Assembly: GCA_947624875.1 (NCBI GenBank)
Contig: CANQMA010000018.1
Coordinates: 1-33,371 of the forward strand
Source: an uncultured Lachnospiraceae bacterium
GTDB lineage: Bacteria > Bacillota > Clostridia > Lachnospirales > Lachnospiraceae
Length of the DNA stretch: 33,371 nucleotides
Reading direction: 5' to 3'
Positions 1 to 8,084 of this stretch are shown piece after piece; position 1 is the first letter of the stretch, and every line of letters starts with the position of its first letter. The notes below the pieces were generated by a model. That model was given only the letters and a program-made list of their open reading frames with translations. It was not told where the DNA came from and did no database searches. The position numbers were made by a program, and so were the translations under genes.

Positions 1-9
1 ATGTGATAT

Positions 10-40
10 GGAAGAGGTTTCGTGCCTCTTCCTTTTACTT
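10..40 (+). terminator. Rho-independent terminator of the gene upstream of the window
   Basis: GGAAGAGG (10-17) pairs perfectly with CCTCTTCC (25-32) around a 7-nt loop. A T-rich tail (TTTTACTTTTTT) follows. It closes a transcription unit that begins before the window, so rlmH probably has its own promoter; a TATACT at 82-87 is the only -10-like site I see, without a clear -35. Confidence 0.85.
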
Positions 41-126
41 TTTTAATTTTTCTTGCCAACTAATATTTTACTCTAAGGTGTTATACTGGTAAATATCTGA
101 TAAGCATAGATTCGATGAGGTGCCGT

Positions 127-606
127 ATGAAAATTACAATTATTTGCGTAGGAAAAATTAAAGAAAAATTTTATACAGATGCAATAAATGAGTATCGAAA
201 AAGACTTTCTTCCTATTGCCGTCTTGATATCATACAAGTGGACGATGAAAAGACGCAGAAAAATGCCAGCGGGACAGAAATGGACATTGTGAAAAGGAAA
301 GAAGCAAAACGGGTTTTAAAACAAATCAAAGAGGATGACTATGTGATTACATTAGAGATTCGTGGAACGGAATTGGATTCTCTGCAGCTGGCGGAAAAGA
401 TAAAACAACTGGAAGTACATGGGACAAGAAATCTGGTGTTTATTATCGGTGGTTCTCTGGGATTACATGCGTCTGTATCTTCCCGTGCAGATTTCAAACT
501 GAGTTTTTCCAAAATGACATTTCCACATCAGTTGATGCGGGTGATTTTACTGGAACAGATATATCGAAGTTACCGGATTATATGCGGAGAACCTTATCAT
601 AAATAA
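127..606 (+). CDS. rlmH: 23S rRNA pseudouridine-1915 N3-methyltransferase RlmH (SPOUT family)
   Basis: RlmH methylates pseudouridine 1915 in helix 69 of 23S rRNA using S-adenosylmethionine; this is known for the family. The 159-residue product has the usual length. The SAM-binding knot of SPOUT enzymes is visible as FIIGGSLGL (residues 105-113), followed by the conserved stretch FSKMTFPHQLMRV (127-139) and the C-terminal GEPYHK that forms part of the active site. I chose ATG 127 because GAGG at 117-120 sits six bases upstream and gives the canonical MKITIICVGK start; an in-frame ATG at 115 has no ribosome site. The gene stands alone, preceded by a terminator and followed by about 115 bp before the next gene. 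Confidence 0.95.
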   Translation: MKITIICVGKIKEKFYTDAINEYRKRLSSYCRLDIIQVDDEKTQKNASGTEMDIVKRKEAKRVLKQIKEDDYVITLEIRGTELDSLQLAEKIKQLEVHGTRNLVFIIGGSLGLHASVSSRADFKLSFSKMTFPHQLMRVILLEQIYRSYRIICGEPYHK

Positions 607-683
607 ATGATTTTTTAAAAACATAATCCCTATTGTAAAAAGTTTCAAAAATACAGGGATAAATATATGTCCTTATTATCATA

Positions 684-689
684 TATAAT
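684..689 (+). promoter_or_regulatory. Possible -10 element of the 722 gene
   Basis: A perfect TATAAT lies 32 bp before the start codon, but no convincing -35 stands 16-18 bp upstream. The AT-rich surroundings make a chance match possible. The ribosome site is GGAGG at 711-715. Confidence 0.3.
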
Positions 690-721
690 GATTGATGTAC
701 AAATGAACGGAGGAAAATAAA

Positions 722-2974
722 ATGCATTATATTGTTATTCTAGTAATTTTAATTTTATTGGCCATTTTGATTAAAAGGCTCGTTCAGGAAATGAAGCCCG
801 CAGTAACGGATTTTTATCATCAATACAAAATCTGGATTATTGCATTTCTTGCATTTTTTCTCACAATCTTTTTTACTACGCAGATGCTTTTGGTATATAT
901 TGCTGTTGCCGTATATATGTTCAGAAGATATTATTTGCGCGAAAAAAGAGTTTCGGAGATGGAAAACATTGCTACCGGGCCGTTGACCATTCAAATATTG
1001 GAGCAAAATGCCCAAAATTTAGCAGACCTTTTTGAAAGGAATGACAGCAATGCGGAGGACCATAAATTTATAAAAAATTTTCCTTATGGACGAGTAACTG
1101 CCTTTTTAAATTATTTTGATTTAGACGAAAATGAGGAGATATACTATTTTTCTGTGAAACCCAGTTTAAATGAAGACGAATTACGCGAATACGGTATTGC
1201 AGTGACTTTGACAGGGATTTATATTGCTTATCAGCCAGATGAATCCTATGCTATAAAAATACAGATTCCATTTTCCGGATTGCATTCCGTAAATTTATAT
1301 CAAAATGGGCAGATTGGAATTGTGCATGTTGTAAGAGAGGGCTGTGGATATGAATTCAGTACACTGCCTCAAAATATTTTACAGATATCCTCAGAAGCAC
1401 TCTTGAATGGAATATCAAGTGTATGTGATAGTGAACTGGCATCTGCATTGTTTAAGGAAGAAATGAAATCAGATGTGCCGGAAGAGAGCGGCATGGCAGC
1501 GTATGCAAAAAACACACTCGACCAAGCGCAGCAGCAATTTGATAAATACAATCAAATGGAATCATTGAATCGTAATATGAGTAATGTCGGTACGATGGCA
1601 GCAGCGTCTGAACGTCAAAATTCTTTTAATGAGAACGGATCCTTAATGAATGGTATTAATGGTCATGGATATGCGGCAGAATATGCAAGCAAAACCTTCG
1701 ATCAAATGCTTGGGAAAAAAGTGGAAGGTCAGGAGATTGATATCAATGGAAAGAAGATTTTAGATGGTGCAGACAAAATTGTTAATGGTCAGAAAATACA
1801 AATAAAATATTGCAAAACTGCGTCAGAAACTTATTATAATGCTTTTAAAGATTCAAATCATGATTATATCAGTAAAAATCAAAGTGTTGAAGTTCCCAAA
1901 GATCAATATAATGAGATTAAAGCAAAATTACAGGAAGATATCAATAAAGGAGTATACAAGGATAAAGGGATTGAACCGGGGACACCGGCAGAGAAATATC
2001 TGAAGAAGGGTTATTTTGATTATAAAACAAGTTACCGGTTTGCCGCTGCAGGAAACATTCAGTCCATTAGTCTTGATATTGTTCAGGGAGCAATTATTTC
2101 CTCATATGGAGCATCAATTGCAGGGATTTGTGTTTTTGCGCGCGTTATATGGTCTGGAGGAGATTTAAAATCTGCTGCCAAATCCAGTCTGAAAGTATCA
2201 GGAAAAGTATTATTAAAAAGCTCAGTAATCTATACTGTTCGTATGCAGGCAAACAGAAAATATCTATTTAACAAACTACCAGAGACAAATAACAATGGCG
2301 CAACGAATAGAATAAATCCAATATACAAAGTAAGTCAGGAAATAGGGAAAAAAATTAATACATCATCTCTTGCAAAAAGTTCCTTTGGAAAGAAAATTCA
2401 TCTGGACAAAGTGAGCGGAGAATCACTTGTTAATGGAACCATAACGGTTGCAGTAGTGGTTGGACCAGATATATGCAGAGCATGTCGTGGAAAAATCTCG
2501 GCAAAGCAGCTGGCAAAAAATGCTTCAATTGGAGCCGCTGGAGTTGCTGGAGGCGTGGTCGGAGAAGCAATCGGTACAACTTTAGGAGCAGCTACAGGAC
2601 CGCTTGCAGGCTTTATGGGAGCTGTTGGCGGTATGGTTGGTGGAACTGTGGCAGGAGCTATGGCAAAGTCTGTGGCAGACCGGGTTGTTGAGGATGATGC
2701 AGTAAGTCTGTTTCGCATTGTGAAAGAAGAATTTCTGGATATTGTTATGACCTCTTATCTGACTCAGGATGAATTCAATGAGGTCGCCGACAAAACGGTG
2801 TACAATAAGAAAAAAATGTCGAAGGAACTTCAAAATATGTATAAAGCATCAAAAAAAGGTGAGGAAAGACAATATGCGTATGACTTAATTAATAATGTTG
2901 TTCTAGAAGTACTCCAAAAAAGACCTGTTATCACAAATGAAATGATTGAACAAGGTTTTGGAAGTATTGCATAA
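722..2974 (+). CDS. Unknown membrane protein with nuclease-like motif set and glycine zipper
   Basis: I do not recognise a named family for this 750-residue protein. Seen in order: a transmembrane helix at about 3-17; a second hydrophobic segment at 37-66; a beta-rich region at about 120-245; a polar Gln/Asn-rich linker (250-312); a central block with E320, then GADKIVNG (349-356) and IQIKYC (359-364); a hydrophobic pair of segments at about 446-476; and a glycine/alanine zipper (about 601-648) followed by an acidic-helical tail. E320, D351 and Q360-x-K362 have the spacing of a PD-(D/E)XK core with the QxK variant known from Mrr-type nucleases; that is an inference. From memory, similar hypothetical proteins with GAD.IVNG..IQ.KYC and a C-terminal glycine zipper occur in unrelated bacteria. 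GGAGG at 711-715 supports the start. The gene is a single unit closed by a shared terminator. Confidence 0.85.
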   Translation: MHYIVILVILILLAILIKRLVQEMKPAVTDFYHQYKIWIIAFLAFFLTIFFTTQMLLVYIAVAVYMFRRYYLREKRVSEMENIATGPLTIQILEQNAQNLADLFERNDSNAEDHKFIKNFPYGRVTAFLNYFDLDENEEIYYFSVKPSLNEDELREYGIAVTLTGIYIAYQPDESYAIKIQIPFSGLHSVNLYQNGQIGIVHVVREGCGYEFSTLPQNILQISSEALLNGISSVCDSELASALFKEEMKSDVPEESGMAAYAKNTLDQAQQQFDKYNQMESLNRNMSNVGTMAAASERQNSFNENGSLMNGINGHGYAAEYASKTFDQMLGKKVEGQEIDINGKKILDGADKIVNGQKIQIKYCKTASETYYNAFKDSNHDYISKNQSVEVPKDQYNEIKAKLQEDINKGVYKDKGIEPGTPAEKYLKKGYFDYKTSYRFAAAGNIQSISLDIVQGAIISSYGASIAGICVFARVIWSGGDLKSAAKSSLKVSGKVLLKSSVIYTVRMQANRKYLFNKLPETNNNGATNRINPIYKVSQEIGKKINTSSLAKSSFGKKIHLDKVSGESLVNGTITVAVVVGPDICRACRGKISAKQLAKNASIGAAGVAGGVVGEAIGTTLGAATGPLAGFMGAVGGMVGGTVAGAMAKSVADRVVEDDAVSLFRIVKEEFLDIVMTSYLTQDEFNEVADKTVYNKKKMSKELQNMYKASKKGEERQYAYDLINNVVLEVLQKRPVITNEMIEQGFGSIA

Positions 2975-3006
2975 AAAAGTTATTACTTTGATATCCCGGA
3001 AAATCA

Positions 3007-3038
3007 AAAGCACTTTGAAGAATTTTTCAAAGTGCTTT
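3007..3038. terminator. Bidirectional terminator between convergent genes
   Basis: AAAGCACTTTGAA (3007-3019) and TTCAAAGTGCTTT (3026-3038) form a perfect 13-bp stem with a 6-nt loop, with T-rich flanks on both strands. It serves both the 722 gene and the deacetylase gene that converge here. Confidence 0.9.
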
Positions 3039-3045
3039 TTCGCGT

Positions 3046-4089
3046 TTACCGATTTTTGTTATTCGTATTATAGTATAGTTTTCCGGGTTTTAAGTCGATT
3101 CCTTTAATCTGATACAATTCACTGACGGTGACCAGTTCGAATCCCCGGCTGATGATTTCCGGAAGTGTTTCGATTACTGCTGCGACAGACTTTTCATGAA
3201 TATCATGCATTAAAACAATCTCGCCGTCTCCCAAATGGCTGAGCAGATATTTTCGCAGATACTTGATATTCTGATGATTCCAGTCTTCCGTATCTACCGA
3301 CCATAAGATGATTGGCAGATCACAAAGTTTGCGGATGGCGGTCTTTTTGATGCCATAAGGAGGACGCAGCAGCGTCGGGTAGGAACCAATCGTTTGATAA
3401 ATCAATTGATTGTTTGTGTTAAGCTCTTCTTGAATTGTTTTTTTGTCCGCGTCCGCCAGGTTTTTATGATGGTATGAATGATTTCCGATTTCCATAAAAC
3501 TTTGATAGGCTTCTTTTAATTCATTCGAATATTTTTCTAAATTGTACCCTACAACGAAAAATGTCGCTTTACAGTGATAGGTATTGAGAGCATCCAGCAG
3601 AGAGTGCGTATAGGGTCCCGGACCATCGTCAAATGTCATGGCGACATATTGGACCGGTTTGACGGAAACATGACATACCGCTGATATTTTTCCACTGCCG
3701 GAATGGAGTGTAATGTCTGCCTCGCCATTTGCAATGCCAGTCACAACGCCATTTTGATTGACCGTAGCCACTGCCGTATCAGAACTTTCCCATACGAGGG
3801 ATTCGTCCGGTAAATTATCTTGCCTGTCATATTGAATATCAGTGTATAAGTATCGGTTGTCGCCTTTATTCAGACATATCTTATCTTTATCAAGGACAAT
3901 TTTTTGAACAGAATTATATTGATTCTGTGCGCCCTGCTGCATTTTTTCATTTTGTTCCTGATTGTTTGATTTGGCAACCCTGGACGTATTAAAATCTGTC
4001 AGTGTATTGTCGATAAAAACCTGAACAAACAGCAGCATTGCTAAAGTTGTTCCGATTAAAAAATATAAATGATTTCTCTTTTTGTGCAT
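3046..4089 (-). CDS. Membrane-anchored polysaccharide deacetylase (CE4) with Ig-like domain
   Basis: This family removes acetyl groups from N-acetylated sugars of peptidoglycan or other surface glycans, outside the membrane. The 347-residue product has a signal anchor (residues 6-26), a bacterial Ig-like (Big_2) domain at about 63-143 (ESSDTAVATV, NGVVTGIANGEADIT), and a NodB/CE4 domain from about 146. The CE4 motifs are complete: MTFDDGP with D154/D155, the zinc motif HSYHH (H204, H208), RPPYG (242-246), WSVDTEDW (263-270) and LMHD (H295). ATG 4089 is chosen because AGGGGG stands 13 bases upstream; an ATG 45 bases earlier has no ribosome site. It faces away from spoIIIA. The substrate is not readable; the motif set fits PdaA-like or general surface deacetylases equally, so no symbol is given. 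Confidence 0.9.
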   Translation of the reverse strand: MHKKRNHLYFLIGTTLAMLLFVQVFIDNTLTDFNTSRVAKSNNQEQNEKMQQGAQNQYNSVQKIVLDKDKICLNKGDNRYLYTDIQYDRQDNLPDESLVWESSDTAVATVNQNGVVTGIANGEADITLHSGSGKISAVCHVSVKPVQYVAMTFDDGPGPYTHSLLDALNTYHCKATFFVVGYNLEKYSNELKEAYQSFMEIGNHSYHHKNLADADKKTIQEELNTNNQLIYQTIGSYPTLLRPPYGIKKTAIRKLCDLPIILWSVDTEDWNHQNIKYLRKYLLSHLGDGEIVLMHDIHEKSVAAVIETLPEIISRGFELVTVSELYQIKGIDLKPGKLYYNTNNKNR

Positions 4090-4145
4090 GGTGTGATATT
4101 TACCCCCTAAGAGAAGTTTACAATGATAAATCATAAAAGTAAATA

Positions 4146-4173
4146 GAATATTGATGTTAATAAATCATATATT
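4146..4173 (+). promoter_or_regulatory. Sigma-E-type promoter of the spoIIIA operon
   Basis: GAATATT (4146-4152) fits the sigma-E -35 consensus KMATATT exactly, and CATATATT (4166-4173) fits the -10 consensus CATACAMT in six of eight bases, with a 13-bp spacer. In Bacillus subtilis spoIIIA is a mother-cell sigma-E operon. The leader would be short, about 12 nt before ATG 4192. Confidence 0.55.
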
Positions 4174-4191
4174 TTTATGAGGAGATTTAGA

Positions 4192-5052
4192 ATGGATTCT
4201 TTAAAGAAATATTTTACACAAAAGTTTTGGAGCTGGCTGGAAAAGGAAGTGAATGATACTACGGAAATCCGCCTTCGTGTCTGTCAGCCGGTGATTGTAA
4301 AAGGTCTTTTTGGGGAACGGATTTATGAAGAATGCCGTCTTCTTCCGGAAGACCTCGATCAATTATTTGAACGGATTACAAACTATTCTGCATATGCTTA
4401 TGAGAAAGAATTAAAGGAGGGATATCTGACGCTCCCCGGCGGCCATCGGGTAGGACTGGCGGGTGAGGCAGTCTATATCAATGGAAAATTTCAAGGAATG
4501 AAACATATCCGGTTCATGAATTTTCGTCTCTGCCATTCAATTGAGCAATATGGAAGCGGACTCATCCGGCAGATTGCGGATGGAGACCGGATAAAAAATA
4601 CGTTAATCATTTCCAGACCGGGAATGGGGAAAACGACAATGCTTCGGAATTTGATTCGTGAAATCAGTCATAATTGTCTTGGGACAAGCATATCAGTTAT
4701 AGACGAGAGAAATGAAATCTCCGGAGCATATTTAGGAGTCCCGCAAATCAATTTAGGCGAGAGGGCGGATATTTTATCCAATATTTCCAAAAGAGAAGGA
4801 ATCCTCATGGCAATCAGGGCATTGGGGCCGACAATCATTGCAGTGGACGAAATTGGAGAAGAAAAAGAGAAGGAGGCGCTGCAATATGCATTAAACAGCG
4901 GCGTGCGTCTTTTGGCAACAATTCACGGAGAATATTTAGAACAGGTTGAAAATCGTCTGGGAAGCAGATTGTATCAACAATTTGACTATTTTGTTTTGAT
5001 AGAAAGGTGGGACAAGTATCAATGTATTGCAAGGCAGTCGGAATCATCTTGA
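4192..5052 (+). CDS. spoIIIAA: Stage III sporulation protein AA, ATPase of the SpoIIIA-SpoIIQ channel
   Basis: SpoIIIAA is a secretion-type ATPase on the mother-cell face of the channel that links mother cell and engulfed forespore; it is required for sigma-G activity. The 286-residue protein carries a Walker A motif RPGMGKTT (142-149), a DERNE motif (171-175) and a Walker B motif TIIAVDEIG (214-222), followed by ATIHGE (242-247), as in this AAA-like family. The start at 4192 follows GAGGAGA (4179-4185) with a six-base gap; the in-frame ATG at 4177 overlaps the promoter and ribosome site. It is the first gene of the eight-gene operon and overlaps spoIIIAB by 31 bp, which suggests translational coupling. 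Confidence 0.96.
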   Translation: MDSLKKYFTQKFWSWLEKEVNDTTEIRLRVCQPVIVKGLFGERIYEECRLLPEDLDQLFERITNYSAYAYEKELKEGYLTLPGGHRVGLAGEAVYINGKFQGMKHIRFMNFRLCHSIEQYGSGLIRQIADGDRIKNTLIISRPGMGKTTMLRNLIREISHNCLGTSISVIDERNEISGAYLGVPQINLGERADILSNISKREGILMAIRALGPTIIAVDEIGEEKEKEALQYALNSGVRLLATIHGEYLEQVENRLGSRLYQQFDYFVLIERWDKYQCIARQSESS

Positions 5053-5531
5053 TTGTGTTATCCGGCGGATACTGCGGACTGACGCTGCAAAAACGTTATC
5101 TTTGCCGTCTCCGGATGCTGGAAGAATTTATCATGCTGCTTGAACAGTTAAAAGGCGGACTTCGTTATCAGAATTATACGATAGAAGAAAATTTACTGGA
5201 ATTAAGAAAATCCAAACATTTTTATGAGTTCTTTTCCGCTGTTCTTGACGAACTGCATAGAGGAAAGCGGTTTTTTGACGCATGGGAGAAAGGGTGCAGT
5301 TATCTCCGGGCGCAGACGGCGCTGAAAGAGGAGGATATCGGGCAGATTGAACGGTTGGGCAGGGAACTTGGCATTTCTGATTTAGAAAGTCAGATTGGCA
5401 GGATTAATTTTTATGAGGAACAGTTGAAACAAAAACTTGGCTGTTTAAATCAGGAGAAAAGAGAACAGTGTAGATTATATCTCTCTCTTGGTTTGATGGG
5501 TGGAATGATGGCAGGAATTTTTTTGATTTAG
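5022..5531 (+). CDS. spoIIIAB: Stage III sporulation protein AB
   Basis: SpoIIIAB is a membrane-anchored cytoplasmic protein resembling type II secretion GspF domains and is thought to work with the ATPase SpoIIIAA. The 169-residue product has an N-terminal hydrophobic helix (5-19), a helical soluble region with the family signature LRMLEEFIMLLEQLKGG, and a hydrophobic C-terminal helix ending LGLMGGMMAGIFLI. The usual length is about 170. I chose ATG 5022 because AAAGGTGG (5003-5010) lies 11 bases upstream; a GTG at 5007 falls inside that ribosome site. It overlaps the end of spoIIIAA. Confidence 0.93.
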   Translation: MYCKAVGIILIVLSGGYCGLTLQKRYLCRLRMLEEFIMLLEQLKGGLRYQNYTIEENLLELRKSKHFYEFFSAVLDELHRGKRFFDAWEKGCSYLRAQTALKEEDIGQIERLGRELGISDLESQIGRINFYEEQLKQKLGCLNQEKREQCRLYLSLGLMGGMMAGIFLI

Positions 5532-5540
5532 GTTTCAAAT

Positions 5541-5735
5541 ATGGAGATCAGTTTAATTTTTAGGATTGCGGCAGTGGGAATCATTGTTTCGGTTGTAGGA
5601 CAGATATTAAAACATAGCGGTCGGGAAGAACAGGCGTTTTTGACCAGTCTTGCAGGACTTATTCTTGTGTTAATGTGGATTATTCCATATATTTATGATT
5701 TATTTGTAACAATTCAAAATCTGTTTGATTTATAG
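5541..5735 (+). CDS. spoIIIAC: Stage III sporulation protein AC
   Basis: A 64-residue protein that is almost wholly membrane: hydrophobic helices at about 3-23 and 34-55 are separated by the conserved loop LKHSGREEQAF, which identifies SpoIIIAC. It is a small integral membrane part of the SpoIIIA channel. It lies nine bases after spoIIIAB and eight bases before spoIIIAD. The ribosome site (TTAGG) is weak, in keeping with coupled translation. Confidence 0.94.
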   Translation: MEISLIFRIAAVGIIVSVVGQILKHSGREEQAFLTSLAGLILVLMWIIPYIYDLFVTIQNLFDL

Positions 5736-5743
5736 GGGTGCGC

Positions 5744-6124
5744 ATGTTAGTGATTGGAATTGTAGGAATTGTTTCCGCACTGATGGCAGTGCAGTTTAAA
5801 ACGATGAAATCGGAATACGGCATTTTGATTTCCATCGCCGGCTGTATCTTTATTTTTATTTATTCAATCAGGGGATTGAAAAATATTATTGAACTGCTGG
5901 AGCACATCACATCTCTGGGAAATGTCGGCACGGAATATATCAAAATCCTGTTGAAAATTTTAGGAATTACTTTTATCTCGGAAATCTCCTCGGATATTGC
6001 AAAGGACTGTGGTTATGCAGCGCTGTCAAACCAGATTCAGATTTTTGGGAAAATGTCGATTCTGCTGATTAGTTTACCGATATTTAGTGAGATTATTTCA
6101 CTGATAGGAACCTTGTTATCATGA
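5744..6124 (+). CDS. spoIIIAD: Stage III sporulation protein AD
   Basis: SpoIIIAD is a polytopic membrane protein related to SpoIIIAC. The 126-residue product has four hydrophobic stretches and the conserved segments VGTEYIKILLKILGITFISEISSD (split across about 63-86) and KDCGYAALSNQIQIFGK typical of the family. ATG 5744 lies five bases after AGGGG (5734-5738); a GTG at 5738 overlaps this site and is less likely. The stop overlaps the spoIIIAE start in an ATGA. Confidence 0.93.
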   Translation: MLVIGIVGIVSALMAVQFKTMKSEYGILISIAGCIFIFIYSIRGLKNIIELLEHITSLGNVGTEYIKILLKILGITFISEISSDIAKDCGYAALSNQIQIFGKMSILLISLPIFSEIISLIGTLLS

Positions 6125-7230
6125 AAAAAGGATTTTTATGGATTGTTCTGTTATTTGTTCTGTTTCCGGTTCAGGTTGATGGGGAGGATTTGTTGTCGAT
6201 AGACGACTTTGATTTTTATGACAGTAAACAGGTCTTAGAAAAAAATGGGTATGGACAGATTAAGGTGGAAACCATTTTAAAAGAATTAATGCAGGGAGAT
6301 CTGAAACAGGTGTTTCAGGACAGCGCAGCTCTGGTCCGGGAAAAAACAGTTGGAGATCTGGTGTTTGTCCGTGGGATTATGATGAATGTCCTGCTTGTAA
6401 TTATCATTTCCGCATTTTTTACAAATTTTGCGAATGTTTTTTCAAAAGACCATGTATCCAATATGGGGTTTTATGTCTGTTATCTTCTGGTTATTTCAGG
6501 CATTATTACAATTTTTGAAACTGTATGTCAGGTCGCGACCGGATTTATCGACGTTCTGTTACAGTTTATGGCCGCATTGATTCCGACGTATTTTGTATCA
6601 GTCGCTCTTTTGGGACAGGCATCTGCCGCCGGTTTTTATGAGGTCTTTGTCCTGGCAATCGGTCTGGTACAATTTGTATTTTCTACCGTTGTCATTCCAT
6701 TGATTAAAATCTATCTTGCAGTAGGGCTGGTGAATAATTTATCGCAGGAAGATTTTTTGTCCCGTTTGGCAGATTTATTAAAACGGTTTATTTTGTTTAG
6801 CAATAAATTTCTCGTCGGAGCAATCTGCGGAGTCAACATGATTCAGGCGATGATTCTGCCATCGATTGACGGGATTAAAAATACCACGTTCCAGAAAATG
6901 ATCAGCGCAATTCCCTGGTTTGGAAATAGTGCAAACTCTTATGCGGGAATCTTACTGGGAACTTCAAATCTGATCAAAAACGTGATTGGCGTGTTTGCGG
7001 TCATTGTCATTTTACTCCTCTGCGGAATACCATGTATCAAAATGGAAATTTATCATATTGCTTTCAGGGTGCTGTCCGCAGTGATACAACCGGTTGCAGA
7101 TGAACGGATTTTGTCTGCGCTGCAGATTGTCTCTGACAGCATTGGATTTTTATTAAAACTGGTTATGGGAAGCGCGCTGCTTTTTATCATCTGTATCGGC
7201 GTTGTCTGTCTGACCGTAAAAGGAGTCTGA
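6121..7230 (+). CDS. spoIIIAE: Stage III sporulation protein AE
   Basis: SpoIIIAE is a large polytopic membrane protein of the mother cell-forespore channel. The 369-residue protein begins with a cleavable-looking signal (MKKGFLWIVLLFVLFPVQVDG), followed by a soluble stretch to about residue 80 and then multiple hydrophobic helices. Family marks include GNSANSYAGILLGTSNLIKN and VVGVNM-like GAICGVNMIQAM. The gene overlaps spoIIIAD by four bases. A 39-bp gap to spoIIIAF is the longest in the cluster and contains that gene's ribosome site. Confidence 0.94.
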   Translation: MKKGFLWIVLLFVLFPVQVDGEDLLSIDDFDFYDSKQVLEKNGYGQIKVETILKELMQGDLKQVFQDSAALVREKTVGDLVFVRGIMMNVLLVIIISAFFTNFANVFSKDHVSNMGFYVCYLLVISGIITIFETVCQVATGFIDVLLQFMAALIPTYFVSVALLGQASAAGFYEVFVLAIGLVQFVFSTVVIPLIKIYLAVGLVNNLSQEDFLSRLADLLKRFILFSNKFLVGAICGVNMIQAMILPSIDGIKNTTFQKMISAIPWFGNSANSYAGILLGTSNLIKNVIGVFAVIVILLLCGIPCIKMEIYHIAFRVLSAVIQPVADERILSALQIVSDSIGFLLKLVMGSALLFIICIGVVCLTVKGV

Positions 7231-7269
7231 AGGGAAATCCTGATTTATAAATTGGTTTCGGAGGGCTGT

Positions 7270-7578
7270 ATGGAGTGGATTTTTTCCTATGTCAAAAATA
7301 TCTGTGTTTTTACGTTTGTGATATCGCTGGTCTTAAATATTTTTCCGGACTCGGGATATCAGAAATACATCAAACTATTTGCAGGGTTTCTGCTTCTGAT
7401 TTTTGTGCTGAATCCCTTGATTCAGTTCTTTGATTCCGATTTCGACCCCGAAAAGATTATCGGGGAAATTTCATTAAACGCAGACACTTCCTATATGGAA
7501 GAGGCAGAAGAAATCGAGAGTAAAATATATGAAAGGGCAAAAAATGGAAAAGAAAAAGATTTCTTTGAAAAACCTTGA
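7270..7578 (+). CDS. spoIIIAF: Stage III sporulation protein AF, unusually short
   Basis: The N-terminal half is clearly SpoIIIAF: two membrane helices (about 8-25 and 33-52) with the family signature DSGYQKYIKLFAGFLLLIFVLNPLI shortened here by me only in length of quotation (residues 26-50). The product is only 102 residues, whereas Bacillus SpoIIIAF is about 200 and ends in a soluble ring-forming domain. Here the protein stops after a short charged tail, and spoIIIAG starts 35 bp before its stop, so no room is left for that domain. ATG 7270 follows CGGAGGG (7260-7265); an upstream TTG at 7252 lacks such a site. Whether this is a true family variant or a loss is open. Confidence 0.88.
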   Translation: MEWIFSYVKNICVFTFVISLVLNIFPDSGYQKYIKLFAGFLLLIFVLNPLIQFFDSDFDPEKIIGEISLNADTSYMEEAEEIESKIYERAKNGKEKDFFEKP

Positions 7579-8074
7579 CCGGGGTAAAATTGTTTTGCTG
7601 ATTGCAGCCGGAATAATTCTCATTGTATTTTCATACGTTGATAGTGAGAATCCGACGGAGAAAACTGCAGAAGAAATTGTAACAACAGTTAACGTCACAG
7701 ATTACGCAAAGGAAATGGAAGGAAAAGTTGAAAAACTGATTGACTCCATGCAGGGCGTATCCCAGGTTCACGCAGTCATTACATTAAAAGAAAGTGAGGA
7801 GGCGGTAGTAAAAGAAGATGTGGAGGAACAGGAAAAGACACTGGAGGAGGAAAGCAGGGAAGAAACGGACCGTTCGGTCAACAGAAAGACCGTGATTTTG
7901 TCAAAGGACGGAACAGACGAGCCTTATGTCATTAAAGAAATCTGCCCGGGCGTCAGAGGAATCGCCGTGACTGCAAAAGGCGTTTCTGACGTACAGGTAA
8001 AACAGGAAATCATCAACATGTTGTCAGCATTATTTGATGTTCCGGTACATAAAATTACAATTATAGATATTTAA
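7544..8074 (+). CDS. spoIIIAG: Stage III sporulation protein AG
   Basis: SpoIIIAG forms a large ring in the intermembrane space of the engulfed forespore. The 176-residue product has one membrane helix (about 15-31), a Glu-rich insertion at about 85-110, and a C-terminal ring-building domain ending in PGVRGIAVTAKGVSDVQVK and LFDVPVHKITI, typical of this family. The start at 7544 follows AAAGGG with a gap of about six bases; an ATG at 7529 overlaps this site. It overlaps spoIIIAF by 35 bp and is followed ten bases later by spoIIIAH. Confidence 0.94.
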   Translation: MEKKKISLKNLDRGKIVLLIAAGIILIVFSYVDSENPTEKTAEEIVTTVNVTDYAKEMEGKVEKLIDSMQGVSQVHAVITLKESEEAVVKEDVEEQEKTLEEESREETDRSVNRKTVILSKDGTDEPYVIKEICPGVRGIAVTAKGVSDVQVKQEIINMLSALFDVPVHKITIIDI

Positions 8075-8084
8075 TGGAGGGAGT

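Noticed and set aside
2398-2718. Minus-strand Pro/Ala/Thr-rich frame
   Set aside because: It is the antisense shadow of the glycine-zipper codons of the 722 gene.
3046-4089. Specific assignment as PdaA (cortex muramic-lactam enzyme)
   Set aside because: CE4 motifs alone do not separate PdaA from other surface deacetylases, and the Ig-like domain is not typical of PdaA.
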